In this document: positions 16,457 to 24,192 of the stretch, one piece after another
Numbering within the stretch: the first letter of the stretch is position 1
How the letters are laid out: the number at the start of each line of letters is the position of its first letter
NCBI GenBank assembly: GCA_002421905.1
Contig: DISK01000001.1
Location: 1 to 64,000 of the forward strand
DNA length: 64,000 nt
DNA from: Micavibrio sp. UBA6212
Lineage (GTDB): Bacteria > Pseudomonadota > Alphaproteobacteria > Micavibrionales > Micavibrionaceae
Direction of reading: 5' to 3'
Made by a program: the position numbers and the translations under genes
The notes under the pieces: generated by a model
Databases searched by the model: none
Seen by the model: the letters and a program-made list of their open reading frames with translations, nothing else
Told to the model about the DNA's origin: nothing

Positions 16457-17200
16457 CTAGAAATCCAGATTTAATTCTTTTGTGGTTTCACGCTTTAATA
16501 TCTCTTTACCAAGATTCTTGCGAGCCAGAATATTTGATTGATGATTCAGTGCCTCTGTTTGATCTTCCAACGTCATCTCGATAGCGCGTGAAGTGATCTT
16601 TATCGTGAATTTCGGCCCCTTTGCCCAAGCAACATAGGCCATGCATTGCGGACCTTTCATTTGTGAAGTTTTGCAGCGTTCATTATCGCGCATTGTCCTG
16701 TTTGGGCTATATTGTAGTAGAATGAGCTTCTTTGAAATTTCTGTATTGGTGGGGTCGCCATATTTCTCGATGAGCTTTTGTGTAAGAATCGAGAGGCTTT
16801 GATCCTGATCGAAACGTCTGATAAACTCGATGGCGTATATACGGAAGGTTCCATCGTCCGAACGACGATATCGATATAAGTCCACAGACGTATCTTTTCC
16901 TTGTGTGTAGGGATATCCAACTGTCTCAATTGTTTCTGGGAGTTCAGGAGCATTATCCCATCCTCCTTTCCACCCGTCACGCTTAATGATGGCTTCTGCT
17001 TCGGTTGAAGACATATAGAGTTTGAAATCAGAGATGGACAGGGTGTCAAAGAAGCTCTGTTTATATTCCGGCCCAGAAATTTTTTTTACTTCACCCCGCA
17101 TCATATATTGGGCATGGGATGTTGAACTTTGCAGGAGTGTAAACGCTGCAAAAGCTAGAATGAATGCTCGAAATATTTTCAACTGAAACCCCATACCCAT
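16457..17200 (-). CDS. Hypothetical secreted protein
   Basis: 247 residues, not recognised. It has a clear Sec signal peptide (basic start, hydrophobic core IFRAFILAFAAFTLL, cleavage near SHA-QY at about residue 31). The mature part is mixed alpha/beta, with two Cys in NERCKTSQMKGPQC that could form a disulfide in the periplasm. It ends with a charged helix. There are two nearby start codons (17200 and 17194) and no clear ribosome-binding site, so the exact start is uncertain. A TTAA-N7-TTAA motif lies 27-41 bases upstream. Convergent with ugd; pgi is upstream on the same strand. Confidence 0.75.
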   Translation of the reverse strand: MGMGFQLKIFRAFILAFAAFTLLQSSTSHAQYMMRGEVKKISGPEYKQSFFDTLSISDFKLYMSSTEAEAIIKRDGWKGGWDNAPELPETIETVGYPYTQGKDTSVDLYRYRRSDDGTFRIYAIEFIRRFDQDQSLSILTQKLIEKYGDPTNTEISKKLILLQYSPNRTMRDNERCKTSQMKGPQCMAYVAWAKGPKFTIKITSRAIEMTLEDQTEALNHQSNILARKNLGKEILKRETTKELNLDF

Positions 17201-17226
17201 GATGGAAATAAGATATCACGGCTGAT

Positions 17227-17241
17227 TTAATAAGATGTTAA
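17227..17241. promoter_or_regulatory. CtrA-like TTAA-N7-TTAA site
   Basis: TTAA-TAAGATG-TTAA in the spacer just upstream of the secreted-protein gene. The final preferred C is absent on both strands. The spacing matches CtrA boxes, but the AT-rich context makes chance likely. Confidence 0.25.
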
Positions 17242-17244
17242 TCT

Positions 17245-18825
17245 TTATTTTATCAGGAATTCTGCCAAAGCTTTCGTGGAACAGTCCATATCTTCTTCAA
17301 TTGTGCGCTCTTCGATCATTTTGCGGATTGGTTTAGCCAGAATTTTTCCCAATTCAACGCCAGGCTGATCGAAGGAATTGAGATTCCAGACAATCCCCTG
17401 CACAAAAACTTTATGTTCATAGGCTGCGATCAGAGCACCCAAATGGAACGGATCGAGTTGTGGCAGAATGATTGTCGTTGAAGGTCGGTTACCGGTAAAG
17501 ATACGGGATGGATCGCCACCTGCCTCTTCCAGCGTCTGGCCAATAGCGAGCGCGCGGGTTTGTGCCAGACAGTTGGCCATCAGGGAAATGTGATTTTGGT
17601 GGAGGTCATGTGCTGGATTTTTGCAAAGAATAACGTCTGCGGGAATCGGTGTGGGAGATTGGTGCACCAATTGCATGAAGGAGTGTTGACTGTCTGTCCC
17701 GGGTTCTCCGAAGATGACAGGGCCGGTTGCATAGTCAACGTGATGCCCGTCACGGTCAATGGCTTTGCCATTTGATTCCATATCCATCTGTTGTGTAAAC
17801 TTGGCCATTTTGCCAAGGCGTCTATCGTATGGAAGAAGCAGGTGGGTCGGATAGCCATAGAAATTGCGATACCAGATCCCCAGCAGTCCCATCAGAACCG
17901 GAATATTTTTATTCAACGGAGCGGATAGAAAATGTTCGTCCATAGCGCGGGCGCCGTCCAGCAACTCACGGAATCTCTCAAATCCAACGGCCAATGTGAT
18001 TGATAGGCCGATGGCAGACCATAAAGAATAGCGCCCACCCACCCAGTCACGGAATGGGAACATGTTTTCTTCGGAAATACCAAATTTTCTAACTGCATCC
18101 AGATTAGTTGACAGGGCAACGAAATGTTTTTCGATAGCGTCTTGTGGCGCAAATTTCAAAAACCAGTCTTTTGCAACTTGAGCATTAAGCATGGTTTCTT
18201 CGGTCGTGAATGTTTTGGACGCGATGATAAAGATGGTGGTTGATGGGTCGAGATTTTTCAATGTTGCATTGATGTCGCTGCCATCAACGTTCGAGACAAA
18301 ATGTACTTTGGGGCCATCGCAGAAATCCTGCAAAGCCTCGACGACGTAGCGAGGCCCGAGGTCGGAGCCACCAATGCCGATATTAACCACATCGGTAATC
18401 GGATGGCCTGTATATCCGGTATGGATTCCGGCGCGGACAGAATTGGAAAATTTTTCCATTTGTTCCAGAACCTGATGGATAAAGGGAATGACATTCTCGC
18501 CATTCACCATGATCGAGGCGGACTTTGGTGCGCGGCAGGCCACATGTAAAACAGAACGGTTTTCTGTATTGTTGATTGGAGCCCCAGAAAACATCTGGTC
18601 GCGCATTTTTTCTATGCCTGACGCTTGTGCCAGACTGATAAGCAAGTCGGTCGTGTCCTTTGTGATGAGATGTTTCGAGAAATCAAACATCATGTCTTCG
18701 AATATTATGGACAGGGTATCCAGGCGATCCGATTTATCCAATTCTTCCCGCAATGAAAAATCCCGCATATCATGATGGTGGGTTGTCAGTTCTTTCCAAG
18801 AGGATAGTTCGGTTGGCTGTGTCAT
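17245..18825 (-). CDS. pgi: Glucose-6-phosphate isomerase
   Basis: Interconverts glucose-6-phosphate and fructose-6-phosphate. At 526 residues it is full length. The SIS-type domains show VNIGIGGSDLGPRYV, FVSNVDGSDINATL and VGGRYSLWSAIGL. Around the active site are QMDMESNGK (catalytic Glu) and GEPGTDSQHSFMQLVHQ (His), with the C-terminal Lys region FDQPGVELGK. AGGGA lies ten bases before the ATG. It is a single gene with no other glycolytic genes nearby. Together with ugd it shapes the hexose-phosphate to sugar-nucleotide flow, but the two are not an operon. Confidence 0.97.
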   Translation of the reverse strand: MTQPTELSSWKELTTHHHDMRDFSLREELDKSDRLDTLSIIFEDMMFDFSKHLITKDTTDLLISLAQASGIEKMRDQMFSGAPINNTENRSVLHVACRAPKSASIMVNGENVIPFIHQVLEQMEKFSNSVRAGIHTGYTGHPITDVVNIGIGGSDLGPRYVVEALQDFCDGPKVHFVSNVDGSDINATLKNLDPSTTIFIIASKTFTTEETMLNAQVAKDWFLKFAPQDAIEKHFVALSTNLDAVRKFGISEENMFPFRDWVGGRYSLWSAIGLSITLAVGFERFRELLDGARAMDEHFLSAPLNKNIPVLMGLLGIWYRNFYGYPTHLLLPYDRRLGKMAKFTQQMDMESNGKAIDRDGHHVDYATGPVIFGEPGTDSQHSFMQLVHQSPTPIPADVILCKNPAHDLHQNHISLMANCLAQTRALAIGQTLEEAGGDPSRIFTGNRPSTTIILPQLDPFHLGALIAAYEHKVFVQGIVWNLNSFDQPGVELGKILAKPIRKMIEERTIEEDMDCSTKALAEFLIK

Positions 18826-18924
18826 TTCAAAATCCCTAAAATTTCCAAAATCTATGTCTGTTCGCCCCCTTGCATAGCATTCAAAGCCATGATGTCCAAG
18901 CTCGTTAGGGACTTTTTATTTTTA

Positions 18925-18953
18925 TTGACATAAGTTTTGTTTATCCATATATG
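18925..18953 (+). promoter_or_regulatory. Sigma-70-type promoter of the 183-residue membrane gene
   Basis: Perfect -35 TTGACA (18925-18930), 17-base spacer, -10 TATATG (18948-18953), about 43 bases before the start codon. Confidence 0.6.
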
Positions 18954-18995
18954 TATGAAATATAATAATCAAGAAAACTGAATGAGGAATATAAA

Positions 18996-19547
18996 ATGAC
19001 AGGACAGGCTGTTTTACAATCACATAATAAATGGCTGGGCCGAATGCATCATATTGCAAAGGGTGTAGTCGGCACTGTTACAGATTTTGCTGGTTTTATT
19101 GCTGCTGGTGTTAGTGTTGGTAGTGCTGTTGCTCTTGTTAGTAGTATTGCTAATGCTGCTACTGTTGCTGGATGTGGTCTTGCTGTTGCTGTTGCTAGTG
19201 CTGTTGTTGCTGCTAGCGACAAAATTGCTAGAGTACTTGCAGATAAAACAAAAAAACATAAGCACGACATTGAAGACCGAGAACAAACCAAATGCCGTGC
19301 TGGCGGAAGCGTTTTGGCTGTTGGCTTTGCTCTGGCATGTGGTGCGGGGGTTGGGATCGGTATTATAAAACTTGCAGATGATCAACCACAAAACACAGAA
19401 TCTAAAGTTTCTGCCAGACCAGAAGCCCCGAACTTGAAACAGTCATTCTCTGTTTCTGATTTGAAAGAAAAGGACTGTATCGTCGTATTCAGTAAAGGCA
19501 ATCAACCCCGCATAGAACAGGGCGGTTGTACTTTGATTCCACAGTAA
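18996..19547 (+). CDS. Small Ala/Val-rich membrane protein
   Basis: 183 residues, unrecognised. Two hydrophobic blocks rich in Ala, Val, Gly and Ser (about 20-75 and 103-125) are separated by a highly charged segment (DKTKKHKHDIEDREQTK) and followed by a soluble tail with two Cys (KDCIVVF, GGCTLI). AGGA lies nine bases before the ATG and a good promoter is upstream. The first hydrophobic block is written almost wholly with GNT codons (GTT, GCT, GGT, with AGT), giving a low-complexity stretch at about 19085-19215. It has its own terminator, so it is a single-gene unit. No function is proposed. Confidence 0.75.
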   Translation: MTGQAVLQSHNKWLGRMHHIAKGVVGTVTDFAGFIAAGVSVGSAVALVSSIANAATVAGCGLAVAVASAVVAASDKIARVLADKTKKHKHDIEDREQTKCRAGGSVLAVGFALACGAGVGIGIIKLADDQPQNTESKVSARPEAPNLKQSFSVSDLKEKDCIVVFSKGNQPRIEQGGCTLIPQ

Positions 19548-19580
19548 AAATTTTTTCAATTTAATAAAATCAATCCAATA

Positions 19581-19610
19581 AAAAAGCCCTGCAAAATTTG
19601 CCGGGCTTTT
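19581..19610. terminator. Bidirectional rho-independent terminator
   Basis: AAAAGCCC and GGGCTTTT arms with an inner GCAAA/TTTGC stem and small bulges. It lies between the convergent genes at 18996-19547 and 19632-20006 and has A/T runs on both sides. Confidence 0.8.
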
Positions 19611-19631
19611 GAATTTGTAATCCGGAAAAGA

Positions 19632-20006
19632 TTAGGCTGCGTTGAAGAGGTCTTTATGGATCAACATATCGGCGACGCTTTGATACAAAGATAGGGAAAT
19701 CTGGATTGAGGGGCAGGCATTCTCGATATAGGAATTTCCTGTGCTGTCCGCATAAGTTCCTGTGTCATCACCGATTGTTTCAAGATCTGTGATCTCGGTG
19801 ATGAGCGTTGTACTCGGTGACAGGTTCGCGTAGGCAAATGGGGTGCCTTTGGGAATTTCGACTTCTTGGCCGCTGGTCAAGGTAACGACGTGTTCCCCGA
19901 CAATGATATTCAGGTGACCATCATCAATTTTGACCACTTTGTTGATTAAGCGGTGTGCTTTCAGCGGGGTGACCGTGTTGGGAATAATGATTTCTGTGTT
20001 TTTCAT
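19632..20006 (-). CDS. Small cupin-like protein
   Basis: 124 residues from the ATG at 20006, which has GGAG seven bases upstream; an earlier in-frame start would add an unlikely N-terminus. The central strand-rich part (VVKIDDGHLNIIVGEHVVTLTSGQEVEIPKGTPFAYANLSPSTTLITEITD) has the spacing of a single cupin barrel, including a Gly-x-Glu turn and the Pro-x-Gly turn of cupin motif 1-2 regions. The metal-binding His pair is not clear, so binding may be lost. The C-terminal part is a short helical region. It could be a sugar- or polysaccharide-related cupin, but the assignment rests on pattern only. Confidence 0.55.
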   Translation of the reverse strand: MKNTEIIIPNTVTPLKAHRLINKVVKIDDGHLNIIVGEHVVTLTSGQEVEIPKGTPFAYANLSPSTTLITEITDLETIGDDTGTYADSTGNSYIENACPSIQISLSLYQSVADMLIHKDLFNAA

Positions 20007-20188
20007 GATGTGCTCCAAGTACAGCTTTTCTAGTGTATTATCCAACCGTAGCATATTATGTAATGTGTGCGGTGCAATATATACTATCAAAATGCTTGAA
20101 GTCCATAAAAATTTCAAGAAAAACACGCTATATTCTTGCGTCCGGAGGGGTGCAATATTGTCGCAATCCGTAAGTGTAGAGGAAGGGG

Positions 20189-21349
20189 TTAAAGAGCCTG
20201 TTGGTGGATTTTGCCTTTTTTGAGCGACAGGGTGATTTTCCCATCCAGCATATCGTGGGCCGTCTTGCCAAAAATTTCATGTCGCCAGCCATGATTAATC
20301 GGGGAATCCATGTTTTGAGGAGCTTTGACAAATTCTTCCAGATCATCGCTGTTGGCGATCAGCTTTGCGGCAACATCATGGTCTGCCGACTGGATGCGTA
20401 ACAGCATTTTAAGCATTTCAAGTGAGGCGGACAATTTCGGAGGGAAGGGAGATTTGGTATCCGGTTGAGGGCAATCCTGATCTTCTATGGCTAGACCCTT
20501 GGCTATGACGTCGAGAATTAGTTTCCCCAGTCTTCCCTTGGCCATATCGGCTGAAATTCCACGAATTCGGGAGATCTCTTGTTCATTGGTTGGTTTCTGG
20601 TAGGCCAGATCAATTAATGTTTCGTCTTTGAGAACGCGCGAACGGGGCACGTCCTTGCGTTGTGCTTCCAGCTCGCGCCATGCGCATATTTCGCGTAGAA
20701 CAGCCAGATCACGGGCTTTGGGTGATCTGATCTTCAGGCGTTTATATGTTTCCATCGGGTCGATTTCATACAGGGCAGGGTTAATCAGCGCCCGCACTTC
20801 TTCATTAACCCAGTGGTGGCGATTTTTTTGTTTCAGACGGTCTTCCAGATCAAGATAAATATCAACCAGATGAATCACATCGTTCAAAGCATAGGTCAGT
20901 TGTTTCTTACTCAAAGGGCGTTGCGACCAATCGGTGAACTGGCTCGATTTATCAACTTTGATTTTGCAAATGTCCGCGACCAGAGACTCATAGCCGGCTT
21001 GATCCCCGTATCCGCACACCATTGCCGCGATCTGGCTGTCGTATAATGGGGCCGGGATTTTTCCCGACAGGTTATAAATGATTTCCAAGTCCTGCCGTGC
21101 GGCGTGAAAGACCTTGAGTATTTCTGGATTATTCATCAGATCCCAGACGGGGGTAAGATCTATGTCTTCTTCTGTCGAGAGAACATCAACGGCAACTGCA
21201 TTCTTATCTGGCCCTGAGATCTGGATCAGACAAAGTTTCGCGTAATAGGTGCGCTCTCTTAAAAACTCGGTGTCCACAGTGATGAAAGGGACCGAAGATA
21301 AGGATTGGCAGAATTCTTTCAAAGCAGCATTGGTGGTAATTAACGTCAT
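20189..21349 (-). CDS. rnd: Ribonuclease D
   Basis: 3'-5' exoribonuclease for tRNA 3' maturation. It is 386 residues. The DEDDy exonuclease domain has D26 and E28 in FITVDTEFLRE, the second Asp in FHAARQDLEIIY, and the Tyr/Asp pair in YALNDVIHLVDIY. An HRDC domain follows (LAVLREICAWRELEAQRKDVPRSRVLKDETL, about 215-290), then the C-terminal helical repeat region. The length fits the family. Its start has only a weak ribosome-binding site. No operon partner lies on this strand within 180 bases. Confidence 0.95.
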   Translation of the reverse strand: MTLITTNAALKEFCQSLSSVPFITVDTEFLRERTYYAKLCLIQISGPDKNAVAVDVLSTEEDIDLTPVWDLMNNPEILKVFHAARQDLEIIYNLSGKIPAPLYDSQIAAMVCGYGDQAGYESLVADICKIKVDKSSQFTDWSQRPLSKKQLTYALNDVIHLVDIYLDLEDRLKQKNRHHWVNEEVRALINPALYEIDPMETYKRLKIRSPKARDLAVLREICAWRELEAQRKDVPRSRVLKDETLIDLAYQKPTNEQEISRIRGISADMAKGRLGKLILDVIAKGLAIEDQDCPQPDTKSPFPPKLSASLEMLKMLLRIQSADHDVAAKLIANSDDLEEFVKAPQNMDSPINHGWRHEIFGKTAHDMLDGKITLSLKKGKIHQQAL

Positions 21350-21396
21350 GAAGGTTGTTTAACCGAGCTTGGGGGATAAGGGAATAACTAAATTCG

Positions 21397-21425
21397 TTGA
21401 CATAATATCTAATTATTTGTATTTG
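21397..21425 (+). promoter_or_regulatory. Promoter of the 133-residue membrane gene
   Basis: Perfect -35 TTGACA (21397-21402), 17-base spacer and a weaker -10 TATTTG (21420-21425), 33 bases before the start. Confidence 0.5.
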
Positions 21426-21458
21426 TGGTCAATATAAAATTTCAAGAGGGCTTTTAAT

Positions 21459-21860
21459 ATGAAAAACTTCACTGGGGATATTGGTCTGGCTGTTGCAGCT
21501 GGCGTAGTTCATGGGGCCAGCATGCTGCCAATTGGCCTTGTATATGGGTTGGGCATGGCGTTTTCAAAAGCTGCTGATATTCCTCGTTTATCAGGGTTTG
21601 AAAAAGTGGGAAGCACGCTAAAGTCCGCCGCATCTTCCGGTTTTGACAAGGTTGAAAAGTTTTCCGAAGGGCTGAAGGAGAAGTTAGAGACTCCCCGCCC
21701 CAATCTTATCACGGGCTCTGCTGTTGCCGGATTTGTTTTATCTACGGCCTTTATGTTGGCCTCTGTTGTGACTCCGGTCATCAATGCGTTCCAGGATCCT
21801 GAAAAGGCAGACGCAGAACAGACCCAGCCCACTTTTAACCGGCCATCTTTCCACAGATAG
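21459..21860 (+). CDS. Small two-helix membrane protein
   Basis: 133 residues, unrecognised. There are two hydrophobic helices (about 8-35 and 83-106), with a Ser/Lys-rich amphipathic segment between them (KVGSTLKSAASSGFDKVEKFSEGLKEKL) and a short polar tail. AGAGGG lies before the ATG and a TTGACA promoter is upstream. It has its own strong terminator, so it is a monocistronic gene. Its layout (TM, charged linker, TM, polar tail) resembles the 183-residue gene 2 kb upstream, but the sequences are not clearly related. No function is proposed. Confidence 0.7.
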   Translation: MKNFTGDIGLAVAAGVVHGASMLPIGLVYGLGMAFSKAADIPRLSGFEKVGSTLKSAASSGFDKVEKFSEGLKEKLETPRPNLITGSAVAGFVLSTAFMLASVVTPVINAFQDPEKADAEQTQPTFNRPSFHR

Positions 21861-21898
21861 CTTGTGTAGATTATTTACAAAAAGCCATTGGAAAACAG

Positions 21899-21936
21899 TG
21901 CTTCAGCCGCTATAACAGCGGCTGAAGGCATTTTTT
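21899..21936 (+). terminator. Rho-independent terminator
   Basis: CTTCAGCCGCT-ATAAC-AGCGGCTGAAG, an 11-bp perfect stem, followed by GCATTTTTT. It ends the 133-residue gene and separates it from aspS. Confidence 0.93.
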
Positions 21937-21955
21937 GAAGTAGAAAAGGTTGATT

Positions 21956-23764
21956 ATGCATAAATACCGTTCCCATACTTGTGGCGCCCTGCGCGCGGCC
22001 GATGAAGGTCAAGTCGTTAAACTTTCCGGTTGGATTGCCCGTATGCGCGATCATGGCGGAATTCTGTTTATTGATCTTCGCGATACTTATGGAGTAACGC
22101 AATGTGTAGTCGATCAGGATTCACCCGCGTTGAGCCAAATCGAGCAATGGCGTGTCGAGTCCGTTATCACGATTAACGGTAAAGTTAAAAAACGTGCTGA
22201 AGGAACCTCCAATGCCAAATTGCCAACGGGCGAGATCGAGGTTTATATCCAGTCTGCCGAGTTGCAATCCGGTGCTGAAATCGTTCCGTTCCAGATTGCA
22301 GAACCTGATCAGACAGGGGAAGATATCCGCTTGAAATACCGTTTCCTCGATTTGCGTCGTGATGGCATGCATTCGCGCGTGCGTCTTCGCAATAACATGA
22401 TTGCATCCATTCGTCGCCGGATGTGGGATCAAGGGTTTCAGGAATTTAACACGCCGATTTTGGCGGCTTCAAGCCCTGAAGGGGCGCGGGATTATCTGGT
22501 GCCATCGCGTTTGCATCCGGGTAAATTCTATGCCTTGCCGCAGGCTCCGCAACAATTCAAGCAACTGTTGATGGTGTCGGGTTTTGACCGATACTTCCAG
22601 ATTGCGCCATGTTTCCGTGATGAAGATGGACGGGCTGACCGTTTGGCTGAGTTCTATCAGCTGGATATGGAGATGTCCTTTATTGAACAGAGCGATATTT
22701 TTACGACCATGGAAGCGGTTGTCGGCGGGATGTTCGAGGAATTCTCCGATTGGCTGGGCGAGAAGAAAACCGTGACGGCTGCGCCGTGGCCTCATCTGAC
22801 ATGGGATGAAGCCATGTTGAAATACGGTGTTGATAAGCCTGATCTTCGTAACCCGCTGGTGATCTGTGACGTAACCGAAATTTTCAAACGTGATGATGTG
22901 ACGTTTAATGCGTTCAAATCAGTGATTGACGCTGGTGGCGTTGTACGGGCGATCCGTGCGCCGCAAGTAGGGGATAAGCCTCGCAGTTTCTTTGATAAGC
23001 TCAATGATTGGGCTCGCGGTGAAGGCGCTCCGGGACTGGGATATGTTTTGGTTGAAGGATCAGAAGGTAAGGGGCCTATTGCCAAATTTATTCCTGCTGA
23101 GGCTCAGGCTGAGCTGAACAAACTGGCAGGTCTTGAATCAGGCGATGCGATTTTCTTTGTTTGTGACAAGCCTGCCAAAGCTGCTGCGATGGCTGGTAAA
23201 GCACGGATCAAAATTTGTGAGGATATGGGTATTCTGGATGAAACCCAGTTCAAGTTCTGCTGGATTGTTGATTTCCCGATGTATGAAATGAACGAAAAAA
23301 CCGGACAGATTGATTTCTCGCACAACCCGTTCTCAATGCCACAAGGTGGACTTGATGCTTTGAATGGCCCAGATCCTTTGCAGGTCAAGGCGTTTCAGTA
23401 TGATTGCGTGTGTAACGGATTTGAAATCGCCTCTGGCGGTATCCGGAACCACCGTCCGGACATCATGGAAAAAGCCTTTGCGATTGCAGGATATAGCCGC
23501 GAAGTTCTGGAGAAGAAATTTGGCGGGATGCTCAATGCGTTCCAGTATGGCGCACCGCCCCACGGTGGATGTGCGTTCGGGATCGACCGTATGGTGATGA
23601 TTCTGGCGAATGAGCCGAACTTGCGTGAAGTTTATGCGTTCGTGATGAACGGGGCATATGAAGACCAGATGATGGGATCACCAAGTGAGGCATCGCCTGA
23701 ACAGCTTAAAGATCTGCATATCAAGATTGATATGGGGAAACCAAAAATTCAGGCAGCGTCATAA
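21956..23764 (+). CDS. aspS: Aspartyl-tRNA synthetase
   Basis: Class II synthetase charging tRNA-Asp. It is 602 residues from the ATG at 21956, which has AAGG seven bases before it; a TTG two codons earlier is less likely. It has an N-terminal OB anticodon-binding domain (GWIARMRDHGGILFIDLRD), motif 2 FRDEDGRADRLAEFYQLDMEMSF, a GAD insert (about 290-420) and motif 3 GGCAFGIDRMVM. Bacterial type and normal length. Many alphaproteobacteria use a non-discriminating form that also charges tRNA-Asn; that cannot be decided here. The copper-uptake genes start three bases after its stop. Confidence 0.97.
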   Translation: MHKYRSHTCGALRAADEGQVVKLSGWIARMRDHGGILFIDLRDTYGVTQCVVDQDSPALSQIEQWRVESVITINGKVKKRAEGTSNAKLPTGEIEVYIQSAELQSGAEIVPFQIAEPDQTGEDIRLKYRFLDLRRDGMHSRVRLRNNMIASIRRRMWDQGFQEFNTPILAASSPEGARDYLVPSRLHPGKFYALPQAPQQFKQLLMVSGFDRYFQIAPCFRDEDGRADRLAEFYQLDMEMSFIEQSDIFTTMEAVVGGMFEEFSDWLGEKKTVTAAPWPHLTWDEAMLKYGVDKPDLRNPLVICDVTEIFKRDDVTFNAFKSVIDAGGVVRAIRAPQVGDKPRSFFDKLNDWARGEGAPGLGYVLVEGSEGKGPIAKFIPAEAQAELNKLAGLESGDAIFFVCDKPAKAAAMAGKARIKICEDMGILDETQFKFCWIVDFPMYEMNEKTGQIDFSHNPFSMPQGGLDALNGPDPLQVKAFQYDCVCNGFEIASGGIRNHRPDIMEKAFAIAGYSREVLEKKFGGMLNAFQYGAPPHGGCAFGIDRMVMILANEPNLREVYAFVMNGAYEDQMMGSPSEASPEQLKDLHIKIDMGKPKIQAAS

Positions 23765-23767
23765 GAG

Positions 23768-24145
23768 ATGAATAATCCGAGAGGCATTTTTGTTGTGTTG
23801 CTTTTGGTCTTTGCGATCAGAGCCATGATGCCTGTCGGGTTTATGCCTGATTTTTCGGGCAAGCATCTGATAACAATTTGTTCCGGCGTGGACATCAAAA
23901 CTATTGAGGTCGGCGAGGATGGCTTGCCGGTCTCGCCGGACGCTCCCCATTCATCGCAAGAGCAGGCTTGTCCGTTCTCGTTTCTTTCTGCTTCGTTGAG
24001 TATGTCAGACTTATCTGCAATGGATGTGATTTGGTTCAGGGCTGAATTCCCCGAGCCTGTTATTTTATCTTCTGACGTTCTTGTTCATGATTTATATCAT
24101 GCCGGACAATTTGTCTTGAAGCATGCTCCACCTGTTCTCTCCTGA
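23768..24145 (+). CDS. DUF2946-like protein of a copper-uptake operon
   Basis: 125 residues. The hydrophobic N-terminus (IFVVLLLVFAIRAMMPVGFMPDF) followed by ITICSGVD and a later CPFSF segment fits the layout of DUF2946 proteins: a membrane or signal segment, a PVGFMP-like turn, a Cys near residue 38 and a later Cys-Pro. Such proteins are often encoded beside TonB-dependent copper receptors, as here. It starts three bases after the aspS stop and is 47 bases before the receptor gene. Its function is unknown; a periplasmic copper-binding or sensing role is inference only. Confidence 0.7.
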   Translation: MNNPRGIFVVLLLVFAIRAMMPVGFMPDFSGKHLITICSGVDIKTIEVGEDGLPVSPDAPHSSQEQACPFSFLSASLSMSDLSAMDVIWFRAEFPEPVILSSDVLVHDLYHAGQFVLKHAPPVLS

Positions 24146-24192
24146 TTATAAAGTTTATTTTTTTTAATCATTTCTTTCAGGAGAAAATCCTT

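Noticed and set aside
19020..19391. Ser/Asn/Thr-rich frame on the minus strand
   Set aside because: It is the mirror of the GNT-codon run of the membrane-protein gene; the extreme composition comes from that run and no start signal exists.
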